Part shown: piece after piece, positions 1 through 9,282 of the stretch | Numbering within the stretch: position 1 is the stretch's first letter | Layout of the letters: the number at the start of each line of letters is the position of its first letter | Assembly (NCBI GenBank): GCA_003281365.1 | Contig: QCCF01000001.1 | Coordinates: 248,001-312,000 of the forward strand | Origin: Prochlorococcus sp. AG-347-K18 | GTDB lineage: Bacteria; Cyanobacteriota; Cyanobacteriia; PCC-6307; Cyanobiaceae | Direction: 5' to 3' | DNA length: 64,000 bases | Notes under the pieces: model-generated | Told to the model about the DNA's origin: nothing | Database searches by the model: none | The model's input: the letters and a program-made list of their open reading frames with translations, nothing else | Made by a program: the position numbers and the translations under genes

Positions 1-882
1 GGTCTTAAGTTACTTGTCAAAGAGGATATTATCCCTGCTAAGGCGGATGGAATTCTCTTCACTGCAGGACCTATATTAGTTCTTGTCCCAGTCATTCTCT
101 CATGGCTAATTGTTCCTTTTGGACAAAACCTTTTAATAAGCAACGTTGGTATTGGAATTTTCCTATGGATCGCTTTAAGCAGTATCCAGCCAATTGGACT
201 GCTTATGAGCGGATATGCATCAAATAATAAATATTCATTATTAGGAGGATTAAGAGCAGCAGCTCAATCTATAAGTTATGAAATACCTCTAGCTTTATCT
301 GTTCTGGCTATCGTGCTAATGACAAATTCTCTAAGCACTATTGACATTGTCAACCAACAGAGTGGTGCTGGAATCCTAAGTTGGAATATTTGGAGACAAC
401 CAGTTGGTTTTATTGTTTTTTGGATTTGTGCTCTTGCTGAATGCGAAAGACTTCCATTTGACTTACCTGAAGCTGAGGAAGAATTAGTTGCAGGATATCA
501 AACTGAATATGCAGGAATGAAATTCGCATTATTCTATCTAGGTAGTTACATAAATTTAATCCTCTCAGCCTTATTGGTATCAATCCTTTATTTGGGAGGC
601 TGGGGTTTTCCTATTCCAGTTGAATTAATAGCTAAGTTTCTAAACTTACCCATTAATGCACCCTTCATACAGGTTTTCACCGCTTCAATAGGAATTGTAA
701 TGACTGTACTAAAAGCATATCTTTTAGTTTTCATTGCAATATTATTACGTTGGACAACTCCTAGGGTGAGAATAGATCAACTTCTAGACTTAGGATGGAA
801 GTTTCTTCTTCCAATTTCTCTTGCTAATCTTTTGATAACTGCAGGATTAAAACTTGCTTTTCCGCAATTCTTTGGTGGTTAA
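1..882 (+). CDS. ndhA: NAD(P)H-quinone oxidoreductase subunit 1 (NdhA), 5' end outside window
   Basis: Membrane subunit of the NDH-1 complex in the thylakoid, at the junction between the membrane arm and the quinone site. The frame is open from base 1, so the gene begins before the window; 293 residues are visible and the family is usually about 370 long. The segment around [20 protein letters not shown] is the conserved quinone-chamber loop of subunit 1/NuoH, and several hydrophobic helices follow. It is followed in the same direction by ndhI, ndhG and ndhE, the standard cyanobacterial order, so it is the head of an ndhAIGE operon. An ATG at 205 is internal and should not be taken as the start. 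Confidence 0.97.
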   Translation, partial: GLKLLVKEDIIPAKADGILFTAGPILVLVPVILSWLIVPFGQNLLISNVGIGIFLWIALSSIQPIGLLMSGYASNNKYSLLGGLRAAAQSISYEIPLALSVLAIVLMTNSLSTIDIVNQQSGAGILSWNIWRQPVGFIVFWICALAECERLPFDLPEAEEELVAGYQTEYAGMKFALFYLGSYINLILSALLVSILYLGGWGFPIPVELIAKFLNLPINAPFIQVFTASIGIVMTVLKAYLLVFIAILLRWTTPRVRIDQLLDLGWKFLLPISLANLLITAGLKLAFPQFFGG

Positions 883-883
883 T

Positions 884-903
884 TTTAAGTAAAAATACTT
901 AAA
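884..903. repeat. A/T-rich inverted repeat between ndhA and ndhI
   Basis: An 8-bp perfect inverted repeat, TTTAAGTA and TACTTAAA, with an AAAA loop lies two bases after the ndhA stop codon. It has no G/C-rich stem or clean T-tract, so it is a weak terminator at best. It could be an RNA processing or stability element within the ndhAIGE transcript, or chance in AT-rich DNA. Confidence 0.3.
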
Positions 904-950
904 TTTAAAATTAATCCACTAAAATAAAATAACCAAGTAAATTCTTCAAA

Positions 951-1577
951 ATGAAAAATTTCCTTCAACAAATAAACAGCTATATCAAAGAAGCATTAAA
1001 TGCTGGCAAATATCTGTACAACGGCTTATCAGTAACTTTTGATCATCTCAGAAGAAGACCTGTTACAGTCCAATATCCATATGAAAAATTAATACCATCT
1101 GAGAGATATAGAGGGAGGATACATTATGAATTTGATAAATGCATTGCTTGTGAAGTTTGCGTGAGAGTATGTCCCATAAATTTACCAGTAGTTGATTGGG
1201 TAATGAATAAAGAAACCAAAAAAAAGGAACTTAGAAATTATTCTATAGACTTTGGGGTTTGTATCTTTTGCGGAAATTGTGTTGAATATTGTCCAACTAA
1301 TTGTTTATCAATGACCGAAGAATATGAATTAGCTTCTTTTGACAGACATAATCTAAATTTTGATAATGTTGCACTTGGAAGACTCCCAACAAACGTCACA
1401 ACTGATCCATCAGTTAAACCTCTAAGAGAACTCGCCTACCTACCTAAAGGTGTCATGGATCCTCATGAAATCCCAGCTTCAGATACTAGAGTTGGTAAAT
1501 TACCAGAAGAAGTCTATGATTGGATGAGACCCGAATCCAGCGAAAATAAAGATAAAACTTCTAATCCAAACAATTAA
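951..1577 (+). CDS. ndhI: NAD(P)H-quinone oxidoreductase subunit I, 2x[4Fe-4S]
   Basis: Peripheral-arm ferredoxin-like subunit of NDH-1 that passes electrons toward the quinone site. Two complete CxxCxxCxxxCP motifs are visible, with cysteines at residues 64, 67, 70, 74 and 104, 107, 110, 114, enough for two [4Fe-4S] clusters. The 208-residue length and the basic N-terminus fit cyanobacterial NdhI. It sits 68 bp after ndhA and 13 bp before ndhG in the ndhAIGE order. The C-terminal tail after about residue 185 is polar and probably disordered. Confidence 0.97.
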   Translation: MKNFLQQINSYIKEALNAGKYLYNGLSVTFDHLRRRPVTVQYPYEKLIPSERYRGRIHYEFDKCIACEVCVRVCPINLPVVDWVMNKETKKKELRNYSIDFGVCIFCGNCVEYCPTNCLSMTEEYELASFDRHNLNFDNVALGRLPTNVTTDPSVKPLRELAYLPKGVMDPHEIPASDTRVGKLPEEVYDWMRPESSENKDKTSNPNN

Positions 1578-1590
1578 TTTCCATTAATTC

Positions 1591-2190
1591 ATGTCCATTG
1601 CAATAACAACTCAAATTATTTGTTTTACAGTTTTATCTTTAGTTATCCTTATAGGTGCACTAGGTGTTGTTTTGCTTGAAAGCATTGTTTATTCAGCCTT
1701 TCTCCTAGGAGGAGTTTTCATGAGTGTAGCAGGATTATATCTTCTTTTAAATGCAAGTTTTGTTGCTGCAGCACAAGTTTTAGTTTATGTGGGCGCAGTT
1801 AATGTATTAATAATCTTTGCAATAATGCTTGTTAATAAAAAGGAAGACTTAAAGCCTATTAATGACATTAAATCGAGAAGAATTATCTCAACATCAATAT
1901 GTTTGACTCTATTAAGCCTCTTAATAAGAGTAGATTTGACCAATGTATGGAACCTATCAAGTCCTCAAAACTCCATAGGAGAGGAATCAACTATCAGAAT
2001 TGGTGAACATCTATTTAGTGATTATTTACTCCCATTTGAAGTGGCTTCAGTTTTACTTTTAATGGCAATGATTGGCGCTATAGTTTTAGCTAGGAGAGAT
2101 GTAATGAGCAAGGATATTTCAACTGGATTACCTGTTGATCAAGAGTTAATTGAAAAATCATCAGAACCACTACTTACAAATAAAAATTAA
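1591..2190 (+). CDS. ndhG: NAD(P)H-quinone oxidoreductase subunit 6 (NdhG)
   Basis: Membrane subunit of NDH-1, homologous to NuoJ. The 199-residue protein has about five hydrophobic helices; the segment VLVYVGAVNVLIIFAIMLVN is the characteristic NuoJ/NdhG third helix. A polar C-terminal tail of about 35 residues follows the last helix. It lies between ndhI and ndhE with gaps of 13 and 18 bp, consistent with co-transcription. Confidence 0.96.
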   Translation: MSIAITTQIICFTVLSLVILIGALGVVLLESIVYSAFLLGGVFMSVAGLYLLLNASFVAAAQVLVYVGAVNVLIIFAIMLVNKKEDLKPINDIKSRRIISTSICLTLLSLLIRVDLTNVWNLSSPQNSIGEESTIRIGEHLFSDYLLPFEVASVLLLMAMIGAIVLARRDVMSKDISTGLPVDQELIEKSSEPLLTNKN

Positions 2191-2208
2191 CCTTTCAAAT
2201 TTCTTATC

Positions 2209-2529
2209 ATGAGTTTAGATTCAATTCCTATTCAAGCTTTTTTAATAATTTCTTCAGCACTATTCTGTATTGGTATTTGGGGATTATTAAATAGCAGAAA
2301 TGCGGTTAGAGTTCTAATGAGCATTGAATTAATGCTCAATGCAGTAAATATTAACTTGATGACTTTTTCTTCTTATATTGATAATAATTTAATACAAGGA
2401 CAAGTTTTTACAATTTTTGTTATCACTGTTGCTGCCGCTGAAGCTGCCGTTGGATTGGCTATATTATTATCCCTTTATAGAAATAGAGTGACTGTAGATA
2501 TGGAAAGTTTTAATTTATTAAAATGGTAA
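2209..2529 (+). CDS. ndhE: NAD(P)H-quinone oxidoreductase subunit 4L (NdhE)
   Basis: Small three-helix membrane subunit of NDH-1, homologous to NuoK. The 106 residues include the conserved SIELMLNAVNINLM segment with its buried glutamate and the FVITVAAAEAAVGLAI segment with the second one, both implicated in proton transfer in this family. It ends the ndhAIGE series and is followed 9 bp later by nadK, so the NAD kinase is probably in the same transcript. Confidence 0.97.
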   Translation: MSLDSIPIQAFLIISSALFCIGIWGLLNSRNAVRVLMSIELMLNAVNINLMTFSSYIDNNLIQGQVFTIFVITVAAAEAAVGLAILLSLYRNRVTVDMESFNLLKW

Positions 2530-2538
2530 TAGCATTAA

Positions 2539-3450
2539 ATGAAACTTTCATTAGTGCTTATTATATATCGTTCAAATAGTTCTATCGCTTTAGAAGCCTC
2601 TAAATTCTGTGCTGAAGCCCTGAAATCCAAAAATATTAAATCGATAAGAATTGAAAGTGATTTTTATAAAGATGATATTGAAAAATATTTTTATAATTCA
2701 GAATTACAACCTGATATAGGCATGGTTCTTGGTGGAGATGGAACCTTCTTAAAATGTGCCAATGCACTATCAAATTATGATATTCCTTTATTAAGTATTA
2801 ATATTGGGGGCAATTTAGGTTTTCTTACTCAGGAGAAAGATTTTTTATTTGACAAATCTTTTATTGAAATTCTTAAAAACGAAGAATATATAATTGATTA
2901 CCGTAATAGATTAAATTGTAATGTTTTCATTTGTGAAGAGAATAATGAGAAAAAAATTATAAAAAGTTACGATGCCTTAAATGATTTTTATTTTAAATCT
3001 GTTGAAGAAGATATTTCTCCTACTAACCAAATACAAATTGAAATAGATGACGAGAAGGTAAATGAATATAAGGGTGATGGATTGATTATTTCTACATCTA
3101 CTGGTTCGACAGCATATTCAATGGCTGCAGGTGGTCCAATTGTACATCCTAGCTTAGATGCAATGATAATTAACCCTATATGCCCAATGAGTTTAGCTAG
3201 TAGGCCTATAGTAATACCTAATACAAGTAAGGTAATCATTAAACAAGTAAAAAAAAGTAAGGGGGAAATTAAATTATGGAGTGACGGTTCAAAATGCATG
3301 AAAATAAAGGAAACTTATTATTGCGAGATCAAAAAAGGAGATAAACCATGCAAAATCATAAAATTTAAAAAAAGCACTAACTATTACAATACGCTAATAA
3401 AAAAATTGGATTGGAAAGGTGATTTATCTCTAAGAAATTCAAAAAATTAA
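2539..3450 (+). CDS. nadK: NAD kinase
   Basis: ATP-dependent phosphorylation of NAD+ to NADP+. The GGDG motif is at residues 65-68, the ND pair at 148-149, and [16 protein letters not shown] at 179-194, all hallmarks of the NadK/PpnK family; 303 residues is the usual length. It is 9 bp after ndhE and its stop codon directly abuts the start of the CYTH gene. Placement with NDH-1 genes links pyridine-nucleotide supply to cyclic electron flow, which is inference from context only. Cyanobacteria usually have two NadK paralogs; I cannot tell here whether this one prefers NAD or NADH. Confidence 0.96.
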   Translation: MKLSLVLIIYRSNSSIALEASKFCAEALKSKNIKSIRIESDFYKDDIEKYFYNSELQPDIGMVLGGDGTFLKCANALSNYDIPLLSINIGGNLGFLTQEKDFLFDKSFIEILKNEEYIIDYRNRLNCNVFICEENNEKKIIKSYDALNDFYFKSVEEDISPTNQIQIEIDDEKVNEYKGDGLIISTSTGSTAYSMAAGGPIVHPSLDAMIINPICPMSLASRPIVIPNTSKVIIKQVKKSKGEIKLWSDGSKCMKIKETYYCEIKKGDKPCKIIKFKKSTNYYNTLIKKLDWKGDLSLRNSKN

Positions 3451-3948
3451 ATGGCATTAGAAATAGAAAGACGCTTTCTCATAAAAAATGAGAATTGGAA
3501 AAAATATATCACTAAACAAATTTTTATTGAACAAGGATATTTATCAAAAAGTTCAGATGATTGGATTATTAGAATCAGATTTACAGGCAACGACTTTAAA
3601 ATCGCACTCAAAAAACATATCAAAAGCTTTACCAACTTTGAATTTGAGTACTCTATTCCACGAAAAGATGGGGAAATAATAATGTCAAATATTTCAAATA
3701 CAATTAAAAAAGAAAGATTCTTTTTAGATGTTGAGAAAAAATCTTGGATTATAGATTGTTTTAAAGAAAATAATTATCCACTTGCAATTGCCGAAATTGA
3801 ACTTTCAAATGAAAACGAAGATTTCAGTCTTCCATCCTTCATATCAAAAGAGATAACTGGGTTGAGAGATTACTCCAATTTTAGTCTTGCTGACAAACCA
3901 TTTTCAAAATGGAAGGATGACTTTTTAAAAACTCTCAAAAATAACTAG
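3451..3948 (+). CDS. CYTH-domain protein (triphosphate tunnel family)
   Basis: A 165-residue single-domain CYTH protein. The N-terminal EIERRF (residues 4-9) is the ExExK-type metal-binding motif with Arg in the last position, and alternating acidic and basic strands (RIRF, KIALKK, EFEY, AEIEL) fit the tunnel fold. Family members hydrolyse inorganic tripolyphosphate or other triphosphates; the substrate here cannot be read from the sequence. The ATG directly follows the nadK stop, so translation is probably coupled. Confidence 0.85.
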   Translation: MALEIERRFLIKNENWKKYITKQIFIEQGYLSKSSDDWIIRIRFTGNDFKIALKKHIKSFTNFEFEYSIPRKDGEIIMSNISNTIKKERFFLDVEKKSWIIDCFKENNYPLAIAEIELSNENEDFSLPSFISKEITGLRDYSNFSLADKPFSKWKDDFLKTLKNN

Positions 3949-4008
3949 TCAAAAGACCCAATCTTCCTTTATATTTTCTTTATATTTAGATAATATATTT
4001 TTCTTCAA

Positions 4009-4194
4009 ATGTATGGTCTCTACGATAAAGAGGGAATATTGAGATTTGTTGATGCAGACAAAGATGCATGCATAGCATATGCTGAACTATTCGAATTAGG
4101 TTCAACTAATTATTGCTTAATGGATTTAGCAAACGATACAAAAAAAGTGGTTAAAACTAATCTTGATCAGAGTCTGGAAGGGAACAACAATTAA
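4009..4194 (+). CDS. small conserved-looking protein, unknown function
   Basis: A 61-residue protein beginning MYGLYDKEGILRFVDAD. It is soluble, acidic in the middle, with Cys at residues 22 and 36, and has no signal peptide. I recognise no domain. Its 3' end overlaps the convergent PedR-like regulator gene by 38 bp, so the two transcripts would be partly antisense. Coding potential is supported by the ATG, a sensible composition and its position in an otherwise empty 208-bp interval. Confidence 0.6.
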   Translation: MYGLYDKEGILRFVDADKDACIAYAELFELGSTNYCLMDLANDTKKVVKTNLDQSLEGNNN

Positions 4195-4435
4195 ATCCGT
4201 CTCTACAAATCTTTCCATTATCCATTGCCCAATTCAAGAGTGCTACTCTATTTTTGGAACCTGTTTTTGTAAACATATTACTAACATGATTATCTACAGT
4301 TCTTTTACTAATAGTAAGTTTTACTGCAATTTCTTGATTTGTGAGCCCATCAGCTACGAGATCAATGATTTCCATCTCTCTAGTTGAGAGACCCATCATA
4401 TCAATGTTGTTTACTTCTTCTTCAACCATTTGCAT
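4157..4435 (-). CDS. pedR: small LuxR-type regulator, PedR-like
   Basis: A 92-residue protein that is almost only a LuxR/FixJ helix-turn-helix: LSTREMEIIDLVADGLTNQE then ISKRTVDNHVSNMFTKTG (about residues 16-60). There is no receiver domain. The C-terminal tail NGKICRDGFNCC holds Cys 77, 83 and 84. This architecture matches PedR of Synechocystis (Ssl0564), a small LuxR regulator reported to sense photosynthetic electron transport through a thioredoxin-reducible cysteine. I infer orthology from size, architecture and the Cys tail. It diverges from metF across 77 bp and overlaps the convergent small gene at 4009. Confidence 0.78.
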   Translation of the reverse strand: MQMVEEEVNNIDMMGLSTREMEIIDLVADGLTNQEIAVKLTISKRTVDNHVSNMFTKTGSKNRVALLNWAMDNGKICRDGFNCCSLPDSDQD

Positions 4436-4512
4436 TTAAACAGTTCCTTTTTTATATTAATTAAGTTTAGCAATCTCACTTAACTTTTTAACCAAGAAGG
4501 AAACAAAAGCAA

Positions 4513-5403
4513 TTGAAATCAAAACTTCAGCAGACTTTAGAAAAAAAATCCAAGGTAATAACGGCAGAATTAATGCCGCCTAGAGGTGGAAGCCCCATAA
4601 GATCTCTTAAGATAGCACAACTTTTGAAAGATAAGGTACATGCTGTTAACATTACTGACGGAAGCAGGGCTGTAATGAGAATGTGCAGCTTAGCAATGTC
4701 CAAACTATTACTGGATAATGGGATAGAACCAGTAATGCAAATATCTTGCAGAGATCGTAATAAAATTGCTTTACAATCGGACATCCTTGGAGCAAATGCT
4801 TTAGGAATTAAAAACATCTTATGCATTACCGGTGATTCTGTAAAAGCTGGAGATCAACAAGATGCAAAGGCTGTTCACGAGTATGAATCTGTTAAATTAC
4901 TACAACAAATACAGTCCTTCAATAATGGGATAGATCCTACTTTTGGGGAACTGTCCGATAAAAGAACATTTATATTTCCAGGATCTGCTGCAGATCCAAA
5001 TTGCAGAAATCAAAGAAGTCTAAAAAATAGAATAAAAAAGAAAAAAGAAGCTGGCGCTCGATTCATACAAACTCAAATGGTTATGGAAAAAGAAAATTTG
5101 ATTGAATTCTGTGAGGAAATTAGTAAACCGCTTGAAATTCCCGTGATAGCGGGTGTATTCCTTTTGAAGTCTTACAAAAATGCTCTCTTTATAAACAAAT
5201 ACGTCCCAGGAGCAGAAATTCCTGAAAAAATTCTAAATCGTCTAAAGGATGCTAAAGACCCTTTGGAAGAGGGTATCCAAATAGCAGCTGAACAAGCTCA
5301 CGATTTTATTAATATCGCTAGTGGGATTCATCTGATGGCAGTAAAAGCTGAACATTTAATCCCTGAGATTCTTAAAAAAGCTAATCTTAATCTGGAATAT
5401 TAA
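4513..5403 (+). CDS. metF: methylenetetrahydrofolate reductase
   Basis: Flavoprotein that reduces 5,10-methylene-THF to 5-methyl-THF for methionine synthesis. The 296 residues contain the N-terminal TAELMPPRGG, the central NILCITGDSVKAGD segment and the late FIQTQMVMEKENL and PVIAGVFLL segments typical of the MetF TIM barrel. The start is a TTG preceded by AAGAAGG at 4494-4500, a good ribosome binding site. Its 3' end overlaps the convergent nucleotidyltransferase gene by 17 bp. Confidence 0.93.
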   Translation: MKSKLQQTLEKKSKVITAELMPPRGGSPIRSLKIAQLLKDKVHAVNITDGSRAVMRMCSLAMSKLLLDNGIEPVMQISCRDRNKIALQSDILGANALGIKNILCITGDSVKAGDQQDAKAVHEYESVKLLQQIQSFNNGIDPTFGELSDKRTFIFPGSAADPNCRNQRSLKNRIKKKKEAGARFIQTQMVMEKENLIEFCEEISKPLEIPVIAGVFLLKSYKNALFINKYVPGAEIPEKILNRLKDAKDPLEEGIQIAAEQAHDFINIASGIHLMAVKAEHLIPEILKKANLNLEY

Positions 5404-6565
5404 TCAAATCAGTTCCTAACAATTCCGCCATAACCTTCTGTTGTGGTGATGGCTCAGTCATATCAGATCTTCGAGAATCTGTTATTAACCAATCCAAAGA
5501 TGCATCTTGCAAATCAAAGTGATCTCCATTTTTGCCTACACAGTAACGGCCAAATACTAATTTATCAACTAATCGAACACCCTTACCAATTTTGGAATAA
5601 TCAAAAATAATTGAATTGTCAATTGTTGCACCTTCACAAATACAACAACTTGGGCCTATCATTGCCGGTCCAATAATTGTGGCGCCATCCTCTATTCTTG
5701 TCATACCTCCTATATATACTGGCCCAGTAATATCAACTTTGTCCCAATTCACCGCAACATTTAATCCTGTGAAAACTCCGGGTTTTATTTCTTTGCCAGG
5801 TATCTCTACTTGTCTTACCTTGCCTTGCAATACATTACGAATAGCACTCCAATAATCAGGCACTTTCCCAATATCTACCCATTCGAAATCCATTGGCAAT
5901 GCAAAAAATGGCAAGTCCATTTCAACAAGTTTAGGAAAGAGATCAGCGCCAATATCAAATTTTTCCCCTGATGGAATATGGTTAAAAATTTCTGGTTCAA
6001 AAAGATAAATACCCGTATTAATAGAGTCACCTAAAGCTTGATCTACAGATGGCTTTTCTTGGAAAGCCTTTATTCGACCATTATCATCTGAAACTACTAC
6101 GCCATAACTGGAAACTTGATCTTTAGTAACTTTTTTGGTTACTAAACTTGCAATTGCTCCCTTTTCCTTATGTTTTTTGACAGCTTCGGTCAAATCTAAG
6201 TCAACTAATGCATCACCACAAAGTACGACAAAAGTTTCATCAAAGAATTTCTGAAAATCCTGAATTTTTTTTAATCCTCCCGCTGAACCTAGAGCATCTC
6301 CTATTAATTCTCCATCTTCAATTCTACCCTCAAAGCTATAAGCTATTTCCACACCAAATCTCTGACCATCCCTAAAATAATTTTCAATTTCTTCAGCTAA
6401 ATGAGAGACATTAACCATTATTTCTTTAAAACCATGCTCTTTTAAAAGTTCTAAAAGAAACTCCATTACAGGTTTTTGTAAAATAGGTATCATTGGTTTC
6501 GGAATGATATGAGTTATGGGCTGAACACGTGTACCTTTTCCTGCCGCAAGTATCATTGCCTTCAT
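5387..6565 (-). CDS. sugar-phosphate nucleotidyltransferase with C-terminal left-handed beta-helix
   Basis: The N-terminal domain begins MKAMILAAGKGTRVQPIT and contains KPMIPI, the nucleotide-binding signature of glucose-1-phosphate or mannose-1-phosphate nucleotidyltransferases. From about residue 255 the sequence becomes hexapeptide-like (VYIGGMTRIEDGATIIGPAM), as in left-handed beta-helix acyltransferase or oligomerisation domains. At 392 residues it resembles the bacterial GMP/GDP-mannose pyrophosphorylase-like group, but the sugar and nucleotide cannot be assigned. It probably feeds surface polysaccharide or glycolipid synthesis. It is convergent with metF and 48 bp downstream of scpA. 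Confidence 0.83.
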   Translation of the reverse strand: MKAMILAAGKGTRVQPITHIIPKPMIPILQKPVMEFLLELLKEHGFKEIMVNVSHLAEEIENYFRDGQRFGVEIAYSFEGRIEDGELIGDALGSAGGLKKIQDFQKFFDETFVVLCGDALVDLDLTEAVKKHKEKGAIASLVTKKVTKDQVSSYGVVVSDDNGRIKAFQEKPSVDQALGDSINTGIYLFEPEIFNHIPSGEKFDIGADLFPKLVEMDLPFFALPMDFEWVDIGKVPDYWSAIRNVLQGKVRQVEIPGKEIKPGVFTGLNVAVNWDKVDITGPVYIGGMTRIEDGATIIGPAMIGPSCCICEGATIDNSIIFDYSKIGKGVRLVDKLVFGRYCVGKNGDHFDLQDASLDWLITDSRRSDMTEPSPQQKVMAELLGTDLINIPD

Positions 6566-6613
6566 GAATTCAAAACCTCTTTTTAAAGATTATACGTTAT
6601 TACTAATAAGCTG

Positions 6614-7435
6614 CTAAGCAACAGAGTGAGAGGTATTTGTTACCTCAAGATTTTCTATTGGTAGTTGAGCTAAGCTGCCATCAGGAATTATTCTTTTAAT
6701 TTGAATAGGGCCATATAAGGAATTAATTTGTTTAATTTCAATTTTATTTTCAGATGATAAAAATAATAAAGCCCAAAAGACCCCTAGACGATCTTTATCT
6801 AAATCATTTTTTACAACTGTTTGCCATATTTCAACTAAATATTCAAAATCTGTCCACTGTAATGCTTTTTCCCATCCATCGATAAATTTCCCCAACTCTT
6901 TTGTTGTTTCTGGTAATTTCTCACGATGTGCTAAAGATTTCACTTGAGAAATTAATGCTCTATCTGAATATTTTTTATTTCTTTTTCTTTTCAATAGAAG
7001 AAGATCTTGGGTTTCTATAACTTCAGCAATAGACTCTAATTGACTGACAAGTTCTCCCAATGTTGTCGTACGTTTAAGAATTGGTTGAGCTATAGATCTT
7101 CTCCTCAGATACTTTTCAGGGTATTGGGGAATATCAAATTCTTGGTCAATCCAATCTTGATCATCCACATCGAAATCATCTGCAAATTCTGGCGAATTTT
7201 CTTTGAAAACATCAGATTCCAAAACTTGAGCCTTTAAATTAACCAACACGGAAGCTGCAAAAAATGCCTCGCTTGTTTCAGATAGATCCTTTTGGTATGA
7301 GATTTGACTATTTATGGTTTTTTCAAAAGTGTAAGAGTATTGTTCTAAAAAGCTATCAATTACACTTATTACATCAATATCCCAAGGATCAAGATCACCT
7401 TTACCAGCAGCGTCCTGAAGAAATTTAATCAACAA
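6614..7435 (-). CDS. scpA: segregation and condensation protein A
   Basis: Kleisin subunit of the SMC-ScpAB condensin that organises and segregates the chromosome. The N-terminus FLQDAAGKGDLDPWDIDVIS matches the ScpA helical domain that contacts SMC, and the C-terminal winged-helix part includes RDRLGVFWALLFLSSENKI-like residues around 215-240. The given start is a TTG with AGGA six bases upstream. The frame stays open upstream and encodes QQLGPRL before this start, which resembles the N-terminus of longer cyanobacterial homologs, so a non-ATG start further up is possible. Confidence 0.88.
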   Translation of the reverse strand: MLIKFLQDAAGKGDLDPWDIDVISVIDSFLEQYSYTFEKTINSQISYQKDLSETSEAFFAASVLVNLKAQVLESDVFKENSPEFADDFDVDDQDWIDQEFDIPQYPEKYLRRRSIAQPILKRTTTLGELVSQLESIAEVIETQDLLLLKRKRNKKYSDRALISQVKSLAHREKLPETTKELGKFIDGWEKALQWTDFEYLVEIWQTVVKNDLDKDRLGVFWALLFLSSENKIEIKQINSLYGPIQIKRIIPDGSLAQLPIENLEVTNTSHSVA

Positions 7436-7557
7436 TCTAGGTCCTAGTTGTTGTTTATCAATAGAAGTTAAATTAGATACCTTAAATTAGCCGAGAACTA
7501 ATCATAAGATATCCTCTTATTTATTTAACGCCAAATAATATTGCGTTAATTTAAATA

Positions 7558-9198
7558 TTATATTGATGGAGCCTTTAAAATCTCATTTTTTTTAGTTCCT
7601 GAGAAAATATTTGTTTTCACAGAATTTTTTACAGCTAATAAATCTCTATCTACCAAATTATTTATAGATGCAAGATAACTTTCAGTAACTAACCTTGGAT
7701 ATAAACCTATTCCGATTATCGGCAAAAGTAAACAAGCAATAATATAAACTTCACGAGGCTCTGCGTCGATAAGTTTTCTTTCTTCAGTTAATTTAGGATT
7801 TTCTTTACCAAAAAATATTTCACGTAACATTGATAAAAGATAAATAGGAGTAAGTATCACACCTACAGCAGCTAAAGAAGCCATAACAATTCTAAAAGGT
7901 AGTGTATAGACTTCATCAGTGACAAATCCTGTAAATACCATTAATTCGGACACAAATCCACTCATACCTGGCAAAGCAAGTGAAGCGAGGGAGCAAGCAG
8001 TCCATAAAGCAAACATAATTCTCATTTTTTGTCCTACACCACTCATTTCATCCAGTTTAAGAGTCTTTGTTCTGTCATAGGTGGCTCCAACAAGAAAAAA
8101 TAAACTAGCTCCAATTAATCCATGACTAACCATTTGTAGCATTGCTCCGCTTGTTCCAAGGCTGCTAAAACTCCCTATACCAATAAGAACGAAACCCATA
8201 TGACTTATAGAACTGTATGCAATTTTCCTTTTGAGATTTCTTTGCGCAAAAGAAGTTAATGCAGCATATATTATATTTACTACTCCAAGAACTATTAATA
8301 ATGGTGCGAATTGAGCATGGGCAACTGGCAATAATTGTGCATTAAATCTTAAAAGAGCGTATCCTCCCATCTTTAACAAGATTCCAGCTAAAAGCATATG
8401 AACAGGTGCTGTAGCTTCTCCATGAGCGTCTGGAAGCCAAGTATGAAGAGGTACAATTGGGAGCTTGACTCCAAATGCGATTAAAAGGCCTACATAACAA
8501 ATTATTTGGAATCTTTGGCTAAAATCTTGATTTGCCAAGTGAGAAAACTCAAAGTTAGGAATTTCTGTACCATAAAAACCCATAGCCAATGCTGCTAAGA
8601 GAATAAATATAGAACTTCCTGCTGTGTAAATAATGAATTTTGTTGCTGCGTATTGTCTATTTTTACCACCCCATATAGCTAATAATAAATATACAGGAAT
8701 TAATTCAAGTTCCCAAGTTAGAAAGAATAAAAGCATATCCTGTACGGCAAATACAGCAATTTGCCCACCATCCATTACTAGTATTAAAAAGAAAAATAAC
8801 TTTGGTTTGAACTTTACTGGCCATGCTGCTAAAACTGCTAAGGCAGTTATAAAACTAGTTAATAATATTAATGGCATTGATACACCGTCAGCCCCAACAG
8901 ACCATGTAAGGCCTAAATCTGGAAGCCAACTAATATTTTCTTTAAGTTGAACATTCTCATTTTTGATATCAAAACCATTTATATATGAACCTACAGTTAT
9001 TAAAAAAGTTATTAATGCAATAGATAAAGCAAACCATCTAACCTCCTTGCCATCTCCTTTATCTGGGAAAAAAGGTATCACAAATGCACTCCCAATTGGG
9101 AACAAAATTGAAGCAGACAGCCAAGGCAAAGTAGACAATCCAGCTCCCAAAGTTCCCAACGTTTGTGATGTAAAATGTGTCAAAAAATAGGTACTCAA
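7558..9198 (-). CDS. ndhD: NAD(P)H-quinone oxidoreductase chain 4 (NdhD)
   Basis: Proton-pumping antiporter-like membrane subunit of NDH-1, 546 residues with about 14 helices. The [18 protein letters not shown] segment carries the key glutamate and [20 protein letters not shown] the conserved channel histidines. Pairing with the adjacent ndhF (84 bp upstream) and the length suggest the NdhD1/NdhF1 type found in the respiratory and cyclic-flow NDH-1L complex, not the CO2-uptake type, which normally sits beside cup genes absent here. Confidence 0.96.
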   Translation of the reverse strand: MSTYFLTHFTSQTLGTLGAGLSTLPWLSASILFPIGSAFVIPFFPDKGDGKEVRWFALSIALITFLITVGSYINGFDIKNENVQLKENISWLPDLGLTWSVGADGVSMPLILLTSFITALAVLAAWPVKFKPKLFFFLILVMDGGQIAVFAVQDMLLFFLTWELELIPVYLLLAIWGGKNRQYAATKFIIYTAGSSIFILLAALAMGFYGTEIPNFEFSHLANQDFSQRFQIICYVGLLIAFGVKLPIVPLHTWLPDAHGEATAPVHMLLAGILLKMGGYALLRFNAQLLPVAHAQFAPLLIVLGVVNIIYAALTSFAQRNLKRKIAYSSISHMGFVLIGIGSFSSLGTSGAMLQMVSHGLIGASLFFLVGATYDRTKTLKLDEMSGVGQKMRIMFALWTACSLASLALPGMSGFVSELMVFTGFVTDEVYTLPFRIVMASLAAVGVILTPIYLLSMLREIFFGKENPKLTEERKLIDAEPREVYIIACLLLPIIGIGLYPRLVTESYLASINNLVDRDLLAVKNSVKTNIFSGTKKNEILKAPSI

Positions 9199-9282
9199 TG
9201 TAAGAGAAATTTATCTTAAATAAAGTCTAGAAATTATCTGTATTTTTTCACCCCAATGAACAGTGAAAACACACAATTGTAA

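Noticed and set aside
2988-3299. A 103-codon minus-strand frame within nadK
   Set aside because: It is the mirror of the conserved nadK core; the plus-strand protein explains the sequence fully.
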